NCBI GenBank assembly: GCA_938743325.2
Contig: OW568878.1
Coordinates: 248,001-312,000, forward strand
Length of the DNA stretch: 64,000 nucleotides
Direction: 5' to 3'
From: Pycnococcus provasolii
Lineage: Eukaryota > Chlorophyta > Pseudoscourfieldiophyceae > Pseudoscourfieldiales > Pycnococcaceae
Shown: piece after piece, positions 54,218-62,978 of the stretch
How positions within the stretch are numbered: the first letter of the stretch is position 1
Layout: every line of letters starts with the position of its first letter
The notes under the pieces: model-generated
What the model was told of the DNA's origin: nothing
Database searches by the model: none
Seen by the model: only the letters and a program-made list of their open reading frames with translations
Program-made: the position numbers and the translations under genes

Positions 54218-55210
54218 TTAGCCCTGCGCCGCCCCTGTGATGCTCAACACGCTCAAGAAGATGTTGATCACGTCGAGGTACAAACTGATGCTCGCCGCCA
54301 CATAGTCGTCTGGGGTGTATGACATCCCACGCGCGTGTTTTCCGCCCACAATCAGTTGCGTGTCGTATACCAAGAATGCGCTGAACAATCCCGCGATCGC
54401 AACGGCTACCGCGATTCGCAAAATGGACGAATATCCGAGTAGCCATTGCATCACAATAGCTAGCAAGGCAAACAGCAACACACTAAGCGAGGCTGTAAAG
54501 AGTAAGCCTGACTTTAGCGTGAAGTCGATTTTTGTCTGGATTGCGAAGAGTGTCAATCCGAGCGTCAGTGCGAACGTCGTGCCCACGGCAATGAGCACAG
54601 CTTGTTCGTTGTAGAAGGCTGCCACAGTTGCCACCATAAATCCCATCGCAAGCGTAAAAATGAACATGATGATCAGATTTGTTGGATGTTGGCGTATGGC
54701 TGCTTGACAACAGCATACGAGGCTGATCAGCGTACCGAATCCGACCGCCCAGCTCGCTGCAAACATCCATATGCCAGCCGGCGAACGAATGTAGTCGCGT
54801 ATCGGCGGGTAGAAGACGAACAAGAAGGTGAGTCCAAAAGTGAACGCGAGCTGCATCAACAGGAGAGCATACGTCTTTCGTATGAACCCGGCACGCACAT
54901 ATTTATCGGCGAACGGCGTGGCGTATAAGTTGTTGTTGTTGTTATGCTGCTGAGACTCGACGTCGAAGGATTGCACGACGCCGGAGGCTGCCTGCTGAGG
55001 ATGCGGAGGAGGAGGAGCATGATGGTGGTGGCTGTATTGGCTGTATTGCTGTTGCTGCTGCGGATTGTAGTATCCTATACGAGGATCCTGTACGCCGCCG
55101 TAAGGCTGGTACGAAGAAGGCTGCTGCTGCTGCTGGTACGAAGAAGAAGGCTGGTACGGCGGCGGCGGCGGCGGTTGTTGTTGCGGCTTCATGCCTGAGT
55201 ACGACGACAT
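54218..55210 (-). CDS. BAX inhibitor-1/lifeguard (TMBIM, LFG) family protein
   Basis: This is a 330-residue protein. Residues 1-95 are Pro/Gln/Tyr/His-rich (PPPPPPYQPSSSYQQQQQ), as in animal and plant LFG proteins. The core begins VRAGFIRKTYALLLMQLAFT and carries seven membrane segments, including FALTLGLTLFAIQTKIDFT and LVYDTQLIVGGKHARGMSY, signatures of the family, and ends YLDVINIFLSVLSITG. The conserved C-terminal Asp residues of the proposed pH-sensing calcium leak pore are present in DTQL and PDDY. Family members sit in the ER, Golgi or plasma membrane and restrain cell death by moderating Ca2+ stores. It is convergent with the four-TM gene, about 220 bp apart. Confidence 0.92.
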   Translation of the reverse strand: MSSYSGMKPQQQPPPPPPYQPSSSYQQQQQPSSYQPYGGVQDPRIGYYNPQQQQQYSQYSHHHHAPPPPHPQQAASGVVQSFDVESQQHNNNNNLYATPFADKYVRAGFIRKTYALLLMQLAFTFGLTFLFVFYPPIRDYIRSPAGIWMFAASWAVGFGTLISLVCCCQAAIRQHPTNLIIMFIFTLAMGFMVATVAAFYNEQAVLIAVGTTFALTLGLTLFAIQTKIDFTLKSGLLFTASLSVLLFALLAIVMQWLLGYSSILRIAVAVAIAGLFSAFLVYDTQLIVGGKHARGMSYTPDDYVAASISLYLDVINIFLSVLSITGAAQG

Positions 55211-55349
55211 GGATTGTTACGAAATATGTTCCACTTCCACCCCCGAAACGTCCCAGGAATTAAATTCCTCAGATCATCAACGCTTCCCGGCGGGATCCGT
55301 CGTAGAACGACCTTCTTGCACGTGCCTGCGATCGCCATCACAAAGCTCG

Positions 55350-55372
55350 CCCCCCCCCCCCCCCCCCCCCCC
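55350..55372. repeat. 23-base C homopolymer
   Basis: A run of 23 C lies 140-162 bp upstream of the LFG start codon (poly-G on that gene's coding strand). It could form G-quadruplex or i-motif structures and is prone to length error in sequencing. Confidence 0.95.
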
Positions 55373-55589
55373 GCTTGGGATCCCGGTCGGTCAGAAGGTC
55401 TATTAGAGGGTAAGCAAAGAAGACTCGCCGCAGTGGCCGCACCGTTGATCATGGACGGTTTCTGACGTCTGGCACGTCGAAGGACACGTACACAGAGATC
55501 GAGCGTCTGGCATCTCCGATTCTCTACTGGGTGGCGATTACGAAAATGAGCGACTCGAGATTACTCTCGCATATGATCCTAATCAATCG

Positions 55590-55990
55590 CCACCCCGAAC
55601 ATCGAGGACGTTCCACACAAAGCCGGGAGGCGGACTCCGGTTTTGCGTGGATTTCAGAGCTTTGAACCGCGTGACACGCCGCGAACATTTCCCCATCCCG
55701 TCCATCGACGACCTTCTCGAAGACCTGGGCACTTCCTCCGTGTTCTCTGCGATCGACTTATATGCATCGTACCATCAGCTGAGGCTAAAGCAGCCTGAAC
55801 TTACGTCGTTCATAACGCCCTCTGGCCAGTACGAGTACGTCGTCGTGCCATTCGGGCTCGTCAATGCGCCGTCAGCCTTCTCCAGATTCATCCACAACGC
55901 ACTGAAAGACGTGGATGACGTCGCCCGAAACTACCTCGACGACGTCGCCATCGGGCATCGGCTGCTCTTCCGACGAAACTCATGCCGACG
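55590..55990 (+). mobile_element. Ty3/gypsy-type LTR retroelement fossil (reverse transcriptase fragment)
   Basis: A short remnant of a reverse transcriptase domain is recognisable by FRALNRVTRREHFPIPSIDD, FSAIDLYASYHQLRL and the YLDD catalytic box. Protease, RNase H, integrase and LTRs are not seen nearby, so this is a small broken piece of the element. The RT motifs are well kept, suggesting modest age. It lies between the LFG and TRM5 genes. Confidence 0.85.
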
Positions 55991-56149
55991 ACCTAGCTGT
56001 TGCACATAAAAACCTTTAGGGGTTTCAGCCCCACCGCCTTTTCTGAACAATTCCCCGGCCGCCGACCGAGAGGTCTCGCCGCCGCCATCCGCCGATTATT
56101 CCTCCCCCTGTGATGGTGGAGCTCTAGATGATGCGTGTGTAAGTAAGTC

Positions 56150-57967
56150 ATGCTGTCCGCCTTCTTCAGTGTTTCCTCTGGCAGCTCCAATTGGCGTCTC
56201 ATTCATCTACCTTTACCTTTAAAGAGATTTTATTTTACTCGCGTCAGCGTCAGCGTCCGTTCTAAAAAGTTAGTCCTTAAAAGTGGTGGGTCCACATCAT
56301 CATCATCATCACCTCATCATCATCGACATCGTTGTTGTTCATCATCGTCATCGTCCTCATCGCGACTCGTCAGGAGGATGACTTCTTCTTCCTCTCATTC
56401 TCATGCTCGTCATCACGCCAATAATGCCTTGTCGTCCTCGCAACCTCCGGTGTTTTTGGAAACAGATATCTCGCTTTCCTTAGCGACGTTCGGCCTGTCC
56501 GTACCTGCAAAACAAACGTCGCGTTTCAGAAACCTGCTTGGGAAAGAAAGACTGCTCAAGAGACCGAACGTCAACCCCGTGCAAGTCTCCGAACATGCGC
56601 CTGACCGACGCATACTTCTCATCTCCGTCGAATACGCGTCGCTAAGTGAACTGCTATCCGCCATGCCCGTCGAGTCAACCTCAATCATTAAAGACGCCAT
56701 CGACACGTCAGAAGTGGAGGTCATTCAACCGTACGAAGTTAACGTGCCGTACGACGCTCTCACCATGCAGGAGTGCCTGAGACAAATCATTCCGCTTGCA
56801 GAAGTCAAGGACGACGACCTGCAGGGCAGCTTCGAGCTCGTGGGACGTGTCGCACACGTCAACCTGCGAGACGCACTGCTTCCGTACAAACGCGCGTACG
56901 GAAAGGTTCTCGCGGACAAGAATCCACGCGTCGAAATCGTCGTCAACAAGACGTCCGCGACCAAGAACGAGTTCCGCGTGTTCCCGATGGAAGTCATACA
57001 CGGACCGCCGTGCATCAACGAGGACGACGGGAAGCTGTCTCTCGTCACCGAGGTCAAACAAGGACACTTCAAGTACCAGCTCGACTACGCGCGCGTCTAC
57101 TGGAACTCAAGACTCGAGCGAGAACACGCGAGGCTTTGCGAGACGCACTTTCTCAGAGAGCCGAAAGGGGGCGGACAGGTGGTTCTCGCTGACCTGTACT
57201 GCGGCATCGGGCCATTCGTCGTGCCCGCCGCCTCGAGCGACGGAACCAAAGGTGGATGCAACTGCCTCGTGTACGCGAATGACCTCAACCCGGACAGCGT
57301 CAAGTGGCTCAAGGAAAATTTGAGGAGAAACAAGTGCTCGTCGAATGTCGCGGAGGCGTCTGTTGACGATGCCGTCTTGTACGCGCGCAAGCTCGTGCGA
57401 CGCGGCATTCGATTCGACCACGCGGTTATGAACCTGCCCGCACTTGCGGTTGACCATCTCGTTCCGGCATTCCAAGGTATTCTCAACTTTGACGAGCTTG
57501 CGACCGACGCGGGAAGCGAGGTGTCGCAAGTCGCCACGGCGGCCTGGGATGGTTGGCAGGACGATCCGCCGTGGATTCACTGCTACTGTTTCGTGCGCGG
57601 AAAAACGTCGTCCGGTGGCCTTGGCGACGGCACAGGCAAGGCGGCAGCGGCGCGCGAGGTGGAGCACGTTCGCGACGCAAAGCGGCTTGTCATGCACCGT
57701 CTATGCATTGGCACGCCTGCACAGCGTGCGGCGAAGCGGCAACGCGCGGACGACGACGGCCAAGGCGGTGGCGGTGACTTCGAGGCGACGTACGCGCCTG
57801 AGGACCTCGAGTCCATCGACGCGGACGAAGAGGCGCGCTTCGAGTGCAAGGCACACGTCGTGCGCAACGTGGCTCCAGGGAAAATCATGGTGTGCGTCTC
57901 GTTCCCACTACCCGTGGAGGTGGCGTCGACGAGGTCTTCACCTAGCGATGTGCTTGCGCGGCTATGA
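56150..57967 (+). CDS. TRM5: tRNA (guanine37-N1)-methyltransferase TRM5
   Basis: This protein of 605 residues has an N-terminal D1 region, then the class I methyltransferase core typical of eukaryotic/archaeal Trm5: EVKQGHFKYQLDYARVYWNS with RLEREHARL, SAM-binding LADLYCGIGPFVVPAA, ANDLNPDSVKWLKENL, and the substrate motif FDHAVMNLPALAVD. It transfers methyl from SAM to N1 of G37 in tRNAs, preventing frameshifting. From ATG 56150 the first 75 or so residues contain no acids and are rich in Arg, Lys, Ser and aromatics (RFYFTRVSVSVRSKK), like an organellar presequence; ATG 56378 would give a cytosolic form lacking it. Dual forms from one gene are known for yeast Trm5; here that is inference. 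A Ser/His tract separates the two starts. There are insertions between later core motifs and the C-terminal block (GKIMVCVSFPLPV). Confidence 0.92.
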   Translation: MLSAFFSVSSGSSNWRLIHLPLPLKRFYFTRVSVSVRSKKLVLKSGGSTSSSSSPHHHRHRCCSSSSSSSSRLVRRMTSSSSHSHARHHANNALSSSQPPVFLETDISLSLATFGLSVPAKQTSRFRNLLGKERLLKRPNVNPVQVSEHAPDRRILLISVEYASLSELLSAMPVESTSIIKDAIDTSEVEVIQPYEVNVPYDALTMQECLRQIIPLAEVKDDDLQGSFELVGRVAHVNLRDALLPYKRAYGKVLADKNPRVEIVVNKTSATKNEFRVFPMEVIHGPPCINEDDGKLSLVTEVKQGHFKYQLDYARVYWNSRLEREHARLCETHFLREPKGGGQVVLADLYCGIGPFVVPAASSDGTKGGCNCLVYANDLNPDSVKWLKENLRRNKCSSNVAEASVDDAVLYARKLVRRGIRFDHAVMNLPALAVDHLVPAFQGILNFDELATDAGSEVSQVATAAWDGWQDDPPWIHCYCFVRGKTSSGGLGDGTGKAAAAREVEHVRDAKRLVMHRLCIGTPAQRAAKRQRADDDGQGGGGDFEATYAPEDLESIDADEEARFECKAHVVRNVAPGKIMVCVSFPLPVEVASTRSSPSDVLARL

Positions 57968-58022
57968 TTTTATTCATGATGTGATATTATTTGATGTACA
58001 AAAATATTTTCGTTTTACATTT

Positions 58023-58985
58023 TTACATGGCGTCACCGCCACCCTCCTCGTCCACCTTAACGAACAGTCGAAACTCGCCAGCATCGACGAGCGGCGAGCG
58101 ATGTAAAATCGCCGATCCCTTTACGGCACCAGGCCACTTCGTTCCTTTGATGAGAACGACGTCATCCTCACGCGCCTGTTTCATTGGAAGACGTTCGGCC
58201 ATCGACTTGAGTGCGTCGCCAAGTGCGTTTCCTCCGTCGCTTACTACAAAGCCGATGGTCCGGCTCACCTGATCCGCGTCAAGCCACTCCGTTCCTTTCC
58301 CAAAGAACGTGCACATCGCGCGTGCGTGAACGTGGTCGACGTGAAGTCGTGAGCACATCGTGCTTCGTATCAGTGACACTTGCACGTGTGCTTTGGGAAG
58401 CTGCGTGGCTTGCATCCACGTGTGCGCGATACTCATGATATCTTCGTACATATCCACCAAGCCCTCGGCAAGCACGCTGTTATCGTCGTAATCACCATCA
58501 TGATTTTTCAAGAAGTTGGAAAGAGCCAGAGACGTTTGCATTTGCTTAATGGTGGTGTCGGCAGTCACAACCGCTTCGGCGTGAAAGTCTTCGCTTGTTG
58601 AACACAAGCGCCTTACCGCTTCTCGGCACTGTTCTCTCCGAAGACTCTCAGATGTCTTCTGAGAGGAGTCAGTACTTGTATCCCTATGCAGAGGTATGCA
58701 CTCGACGAGCACTGACGGTTCACGCAAGGATGAAGATGCGACGAGCACCGACGGTTCACGCAAGGATGACGATGCGCGTAATGAGAATGACATACGAGAA
58801 CGACGAGTGGTGTGACGCATCAGACTCACGCATGACGACGACGCTGATGGCGACGCACGACGCAGCAGGTGAGCCCTGTGGTTTCTAACTCCGAGGACTC
58901 CGACGGGGGAAAGCGCCATCGTCGTCGTCATCGGGAAAAATGACGCCCAAACCCCCAGGGGAAAAGGAGAACCACGAAATTCCAT
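58023..58985 (-). CDS. DUF1826 family protein
   Basis: This is a 320-residue protein. The C-terminal two thirds match the DUF1826 pattern: RLHVDHVHARAMCTFFGKGT and EWLDADQV, then DDVVLIKGTKWPG, AILHRSP and FRLFVKVD. The conserved HVD and HRSP histidines suggest a metal-binding (possibly cupin/2OG-oxygenase-like) fold; the biochemical role of the family is not established to my knowledge. The N-terminal 100 residues are Ser/Arg-rich and contain a 12-residue duplication (ASSSLREPSVLV twice), and may hold a targeting peptide; M19 or later Met codons are alternative starts. The MULE transposon lies only about 31 bp upstream of this ATG, so the native promoter has been displaced. Confidence 0.82.
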   Translation of the reverse strand: MEFRGSPFPLGVWASFFPMTTTMALSPVGVLGVRNHRAHLLRRASPSASSSCVSLMRHTTRRSRMSFSLRASSSLREPSVLVASSSLREPSVLVECIPLHRDTSTDSSQKTSESLRREQCREAVRRLCSTSEDFHAEAVVTADTTIKQMQTSLALSNFLKNHDGDYDDNSVLAEGLVDMYEDIMSIAHTWMQATQLPKAHVQVSLIRSTMCSRLHVDHVHARAMCTFFGKGTEWLDADQVSRTIGFVVSDGGNALGDALKSMAERLPMKQAREDDVVLIKGTKWPGAVKGSAILHRSPLVDAGEFRLFVKVDEEGGGDAM

Positions 58986-59015
58986 TCGCAGATTCCAGAT
59001 TTCGCGGGCAAGTTC

Positions 59016-59082
59016 GAGAAATGGCCAGATTATAGGCCAAAATCGCTGTTTTTGGCCAGATTATAGGTTTTTCCTAACCCTA
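59016..59082 (+). repeat. MULE left terminal inverted repeat (67 bp)
   Basis: It begins gagaaatggccagattatag and contains ggccagattatagg twice, about 30 bp apart, a likely transposase-binding pair. It ends in cctaaccct. Confidence 0.95.
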
Positions 59083-59165
59083 GACCTAACCCTACACCCT
59101 AATCCCTAACCCTACACCCTAATCCCTAACCCTACACCCTAATCCCTAAAACCTATAACTTCCGC
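59077..59165. repeat. Telomere-like repeats inside the MULE left end
   Basis: Repeats of ccctaaccctacaccctaat, about four units, begin at the inner edge of the left inverted repeat; the right repeat ends in the complementary tagggttagg. Confidence 0.88.
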
Positions 59166-59314
59166 CCTATCCCCGTTGTCAAGGGTTGTCCGCTGGGTTC
59201 GGATTTAGTCCGTTAACGCCAAAATCGCAATTTGTGTCACCGATCTTGAATGCACATACACGTGGCATGAAAATGAGTCTTTTTTTTGCGTTGCTTGGTG
59301 TCTTTTAAGTCCTA

Positions 59315-59462
59315 GTAGTAGTGTAAGGTGTGTAAGGTGTCTGCGGAGGAGCACGGCACAAGGCGGGAACACCGGGGCGCGCGCCTTGCGCGCCCCGGTA
59401 TGGAGCCTTAGGCCGCGCGCACGGAGCAGACACCTTACACTACTTACACACCTTACACTACT
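59315..59462. repeat. Fold-back structure within the MULE
   Basis: The left arm 59315-59344 (gtgtaaggtgtgtaaggtgt then ctgc) pairs with 59426-59462 with a short insertion. At its centre 59371-59382 (accggggcgcgc) pairs exactly with 59388-59399. It lies just past the transposase stop, so it may act at the transcript 3' end, or be a nested fold-back insertion. Confidence 0.8.
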
Positions 59463-59556
59463 TACACTCTGACCAGTGGTTAAGTATGTGGAACTCTGTT
59501 ACCCCCCTTTTTTTTTGTTACTTTGCCGTTATCATCCCACCCACAATCCTATACTT

Positions 59557-61704
59557 CTACGCGTGTTGCTTCCCCTTGCCCTTCTTATCGTTCAGCTCCA
59601 TCGCACCTTTCATGCGCTTGTGCTTCGAAGAAGGTCCCTTCTTCTTCTTCAAGTCGCGTCGCGGCGGCGGTGTGATCTTCCCGTCTGCTTCGTCCGGCTT
59701 CAAGCCAAGCACGTCGCCGTCAATCGACGGCGCGCATACGATGCATGTTGACACGGCTGCAACCGCATTTATGCGCTGGTGGTATGCCTTCACATGCAGC
59801 GTAGCGAAATCAGCGTAGTCAAAGCCCTTCCCGCGATGCTTTGCTGCAGCAACTTGGTGCGGACACGGCACTCCGTACTGTGAGTAGATTCCGCACGCGC
59901 ATTCGAGAGACGTCACGATGTCATCATCCACCGGCATCCGCACTGTCACGGTTTGGACGTCATCGACGACGAGGGCGGTCGTCGGAGAGGACCACGTGAC
60001 CTTCAAATGCGCAGCATCTTGGAGGCTCTTCTCCAGCAAAGTCGTCGCACGGTCCAGCAAAATCGATGTCGTATCAGCGCTCACGCGCCTATGAAACTCA
60101 GCAAGCTGGTTGACGACACGGACGTGCGCCTCTTGAAAAAATCCAAGCGGCGGGAGGAAGCGTGCGCTCTTGCACGTCTTGCTCATGGCTGCGTTGATGC
60201 TCTCTGCGAACTGACTCGTCACCCTGCCGTGCAAGGCAACGCCTGCCTCGTTCGCCGCGAAGACAGAGTAACGGCATATGTCGAGTTTTGCCAAGTACGC
60301 GTGTGCAGCATGGCTGCTTGCCCGCAGGTTCTGCATTGCCTCGTCGTAGTCGTCGCGTGTAACCGCTTTCACCACAGCCCAGAATAGAAAGGCTCGGTGG
60401 CCAAGGCATGCTCTGTTGCCCTTCACAACCTTGTACAGATTCTGGAGCAAGTGCCATGCGCACCAAAAGCTGAATGCGTCAGGAAACACGGCCGCGAGTG
60501 CTGCTGCTAATCCTTTGTCCCTGTCGCTAAAGATCACTTTGTTCGCGAAGAATCTGGTCAATCCTGCGCGAGCGCAGTTCCTTAGGAACCACGTCCACGA
60601 TGCGGTGCTCTCTGAAGGAACACATGCCCAAGCGAGGAGGAGGATCGTTCCCTCAGGCGTCATCACGGTGAGGGTGAGGTACACGCCCTTGTAATAGCGG
60701 TGCTTCGAATGTGCACCGTCCAGCGCTCCTACCGGCAAGACTGCATCCGCGAGGCTGTCGGCGGGTACAGCGAAGAATGCCGAGTCGAACGTGCTCGTAG
60801 CTGGCAGGACGTTCATGTCGAACGTGGCCCCGGGCGTCGCTTCGGTCGCGAGGCGCCCCCAACGCTTGAAGGCGCTGAAGCTATCGTCGTACGCCTCGTC
60901 GAGCAGGTCGAGCACTATGTGCTTGGCGTTCATTATCGTGCGACGGGCCGGGACAACGACGTTCGGCCTATCCTCCGCAACGTGCGACAGCAGGTCCGAT
61001 GCACTTATTCCGCGGTTCTGTCTGACCTTACGCTCACAGAGTGCTGCGAGTTCTTTCGCCGTCAGGTTCTGCTGCCCCCCGCAGTTCACGTGAGGGGTAA
61101 CCTTCACCAGCGTCCACGGATTGTGCACGTCGGCGCACTTCCGTTCCCGCGTTAAGGAGCTCCCGCCTGGACAGCCTTTGGACTTCCAAACAATCTTCTG
61201 TGCCTGATAGCTGCCTCGCTTCGCCCCAGCGCGTGCCTCCTTCGTCGCTGTCACGTCCACCGCGTCGCGGCATCTAAGCCTGATGGACGCGTTGTTTGAG
61301 CCAGGCACTTGGACAAGACTCTTTCCTGGATGAGCCTCCCTCGCGCCCCGGAGTGCGTCCTCGCGGGAGTCGAACGTGGTCCCAACAATGCTCACAATGC
61401 TTCCTGGCTTTGTGAGAAGAAGCCTTGTGCCTGCACTCGCACTCGCCGCACTCGCCGCACTCGCACTCGCACTCGCACTCGCCGCACTCGCACTCGCACT
61501 CGCCGCACTCGCACTCGCACTCGCACTCGCCGGAACCACCGCAAGCTCATGATCCTTCTCCTTCTCATCATCGGACCAAGACCAATCGACATCATCAATC
61601 TCGTCGTCAATATCCTCCCCCTCATCATCCTTCTCAGGCACATCAAGTAGGTGAGCTCTTACCTCGCCGAACGCTTCCCAAAACGTCGAAAAGGTTCGGA
61701 GCAT
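59557..61704 (-). CDS. MULE transposase
   Basis: This is a 715-residue protein. N-terminal acidic region, then an Ala/Ser run (about 59-92, encoded by cgcactcgcactcgc repeats), a DNA-binding-like region with CPGG... CADVHNPW... HVNCGG (zinc-ligand pattern), then the MULE catalytic domain: first Asp in VGALDGAHSKHRYYKG (about 330), second in VIFSDRDKGLAAAL (about 392) with FWCAWHLLQNL after it, Glu in SQFAESINAAM (about 504). A SWIM-type zinc finger follows (LECACGIYSQYGVPCPHQ, about 605). The C-terminus is basic (RRDLKKKKGPSSKHKRMKG). The DDE triad is intact and no break is seen, so the gene could be functional. The ATG at 61704 is the only good start. Confidence 0.93.
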   Translation of the reverse strand: MLRTFSTFWEAFGEVRAHLLDVPEKDDEGEDIDDEIDDVDWSWSDDEKEKDHELAVVPASASASASAASASASAASASASASAASAASASAGTRLLLTKPGSIVSIVGTTFDSREDALRGAREAHPGKSLVQVPGSNNASIRLRCRDAVDVTATKEARAGAKRGSYQAQKIVWKSKGCPGGSSLTRERKCADVHNPWTLVKVTPHVNCGGQQNLTAKELAALCERKVRQNRGISASDLLSHVAEDRPNVVVPARRTIMNAKHIVLDLLDEAYDDSFSAFKRWGRLATEATPGATFDMNVLPATSTFDSAFFAVPADSLADAVLPVGALDGAHSKHRYYKGVYLTLTVMTPEGTILLLAWACVPSESTASWTWFLRNCARAGLTRFFANKVIFSDRDKGLAAALAAVFPDAFSFWCAWHLLQNLYKVVKGNRACLGHRAFLFWAVVKAVTRDDYDEAMQNLRASSHAAHAYLAKLDICRYSVFAANEAGVALHGRVTSQFAESINAAMSKTCKSARFLPPLGFFQEAHVRVVNQLAEFHRRVSADTTSILLDRATTLLEKSLQDAAHLKVTWSSPTTALVVDDVQTVTVRMPVDDDIVTSLECACGIYSQYGVPCPHQVAAAKHRGKGFDYADFATLHVKAYHQRINAVAAVSTCIVCAPSIDGDVLGLKPDEADGKITPPPRRDLKKKKGPSSKHKRMKGAMELNDKKGKGKQHA
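61432..61535. repeat. cactcgc coding minisatellite in the transposase
   Basis: Units of cgcactcgcactcgc encode the Ala/Ser run near the transposase N-terminus; the frame is preserved. Confidence 0.85.
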
Positions 61705-61982
61705 GACGTGTGATGATGGTGGTACGTGTTCGTGAGAGAGTCTACTCGGATGATGGGTATGATGCTCACTAACGCTCTTGAGAATGGTGCTGATGATGAA
61801 CCTTAAGGGGGAAGCGTACAGTCCCAGAAGGAAGGGGGAAGGGCTGACTGCGTCTTACAAAGGAGGTGCAACGAAACTCTGCTCAGGAGGAGAAGCCGGA
61901 GGAGAAGCCGACCTGACGACAGGACCAGAGGCGAGGCAGGGATCCCTTCCTGGTCGAAACCGCTGGTCCTGTTATTTTATAT

Positions 61983-62049
61983 TAGGGTTAGGAAAAACCT
62001 ATAATCTGGCCAAAAACAGCGATTTTGGCCTATAATCTGGCCATTTCTC
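61983..62049 (-). repeat. MULE right terminal inverted repeat (67 bp)
   Basis: It is the exact reverse complement of 59016-59082, ending ggccatttctc, followed directly by the target duplication. Confidence 0.95.
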
Positions 62050-62059
62050 GGGCAAGTTC

Positions 62060-62978
62060 TCTCCCCCTCCTTCCCCGGGCCTCCGGGCCCGGGCCTTCGG
62101 CGGGCCTTCCCGTCCGGCCTGCTGACCCGTGTCGCGCACTACAACCATTGAGGACTGCATTTATTTGTAAACGCTTACGATCCGTCGTCTCAAGCTCGAT
62201 GAGCTTCTCAAGCTTGTTGCCTTCGGCGTCCCAATCGACCCATCCCAACCACCACGCAGGCGACTCCGTAACTCCGTTTCGGTGGATGATCGCACACGTT
62301 TGGTTTTGTTGGCTGGTAGATGATCAATTGTCGGCGCAATGACTTCATCTGCGGCGTCATCAGTGGCGTTGTCCTCCGGGGAATGCTCCACGGAAGTGGT
62401 TGCATCGGATAGTAGTGGTGCTGTGCGCATCTCCTTGCGTACGTGCCGTCGATCGAGCGCTGAGAGCCTGAGACGCCATTGACCACATTCTCACAGCATT
62501 CTTAGCCCAGGTATCTCCCATCCACATCCACATCCTCGCGCGCTGTCCACCACAACATCCTCGAACGTGCGAAACGCGTTGCCCCGGGCACACTTCGCTG
62601 GCGTGGATTCAGGCGTGCCCACTTCGCATTTCCTCTTCCGTTGCATTCCTAGGGTTTTTTTTCAGAAGGTTAGTCCAGTAGACTATGAGTGCCCGAAACG
62701 TCGATGTTTCGGGCTCCATACGTCGCGGCGACATACGCTTGGTCATCGTTACGGTGCGTCGTCGAGGTGCGTGAGAACAGACTCCGAGAAGCTCGGCACA
62801 ATTTTGTACAACAGGGGTTCAAAGGATACGTGCAACGATGCATCCCGCATCATACAAGCAAGTCACACCGATTGACCGAGAAGGAGTGCATGAGGTGGCA
62901 CCCTTCAAGGGACAAGAGAGCGAAACTAAATTAAAAAACGCATTCATCATCATCGCCCCGGCCGCACCTCGCATTGTC
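62060..62978. other. Intergenic with patchy protein-like reading, family unknown
   Basis: A GC-rich palindromic patch (gggcctccgggcccgggcc, near 62080) is followed by 62150-62430, where minus-strand readings look protein-like (for example SPAWWLGWVDWDAEGNKLEK near 62200-62260) but no continuous gene is seen. It may be an eroded gene or element remnant. A small inverted repeat lies at 62691-62714. The last part is the WASH1 promoter and leader. Confidence 0.45.
62691..62714. repeat. 9-bp inverted repeat, 6-base loop
   Basis: gcccgaaac, loop gtcgat, gtttcgggc: perfect stem about 265 bp upstream of the WASH1 start. Role unknown. Confidence 0.8.

Larger units (their letters stand above)
59006..62059. 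mobile_element. Complete MULE (Mutator-like) DNA transposon with 10-bp target duplication
   Basis: The element spans 59016-62049 (3,034 bp) and is flanked by identical direct repeats gggcaagttc at 59006-59015 and 62050-62059. Its 67-bp terminal inverted repeats are identical. It carries one intact transposase gene in minus orientation. A 9-11 bp duplication, G-starting ends and a transposase with SWIM finger are all MULE hallmarks. The perfect repeats and open frame point to a recent, possibly still active, insertion. The left end also carries telomere-like repeats and a fold-back structure. Confidence 0.95.

Noticed and set aside
58023-62060. DUF1826 gene continuing upstream through the MULE insertion site
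   Set aside because: The frame happens to stay open across the empty site, but that is expected by chance about one time in three and the upstream GC-rich stretch is not protein-like.
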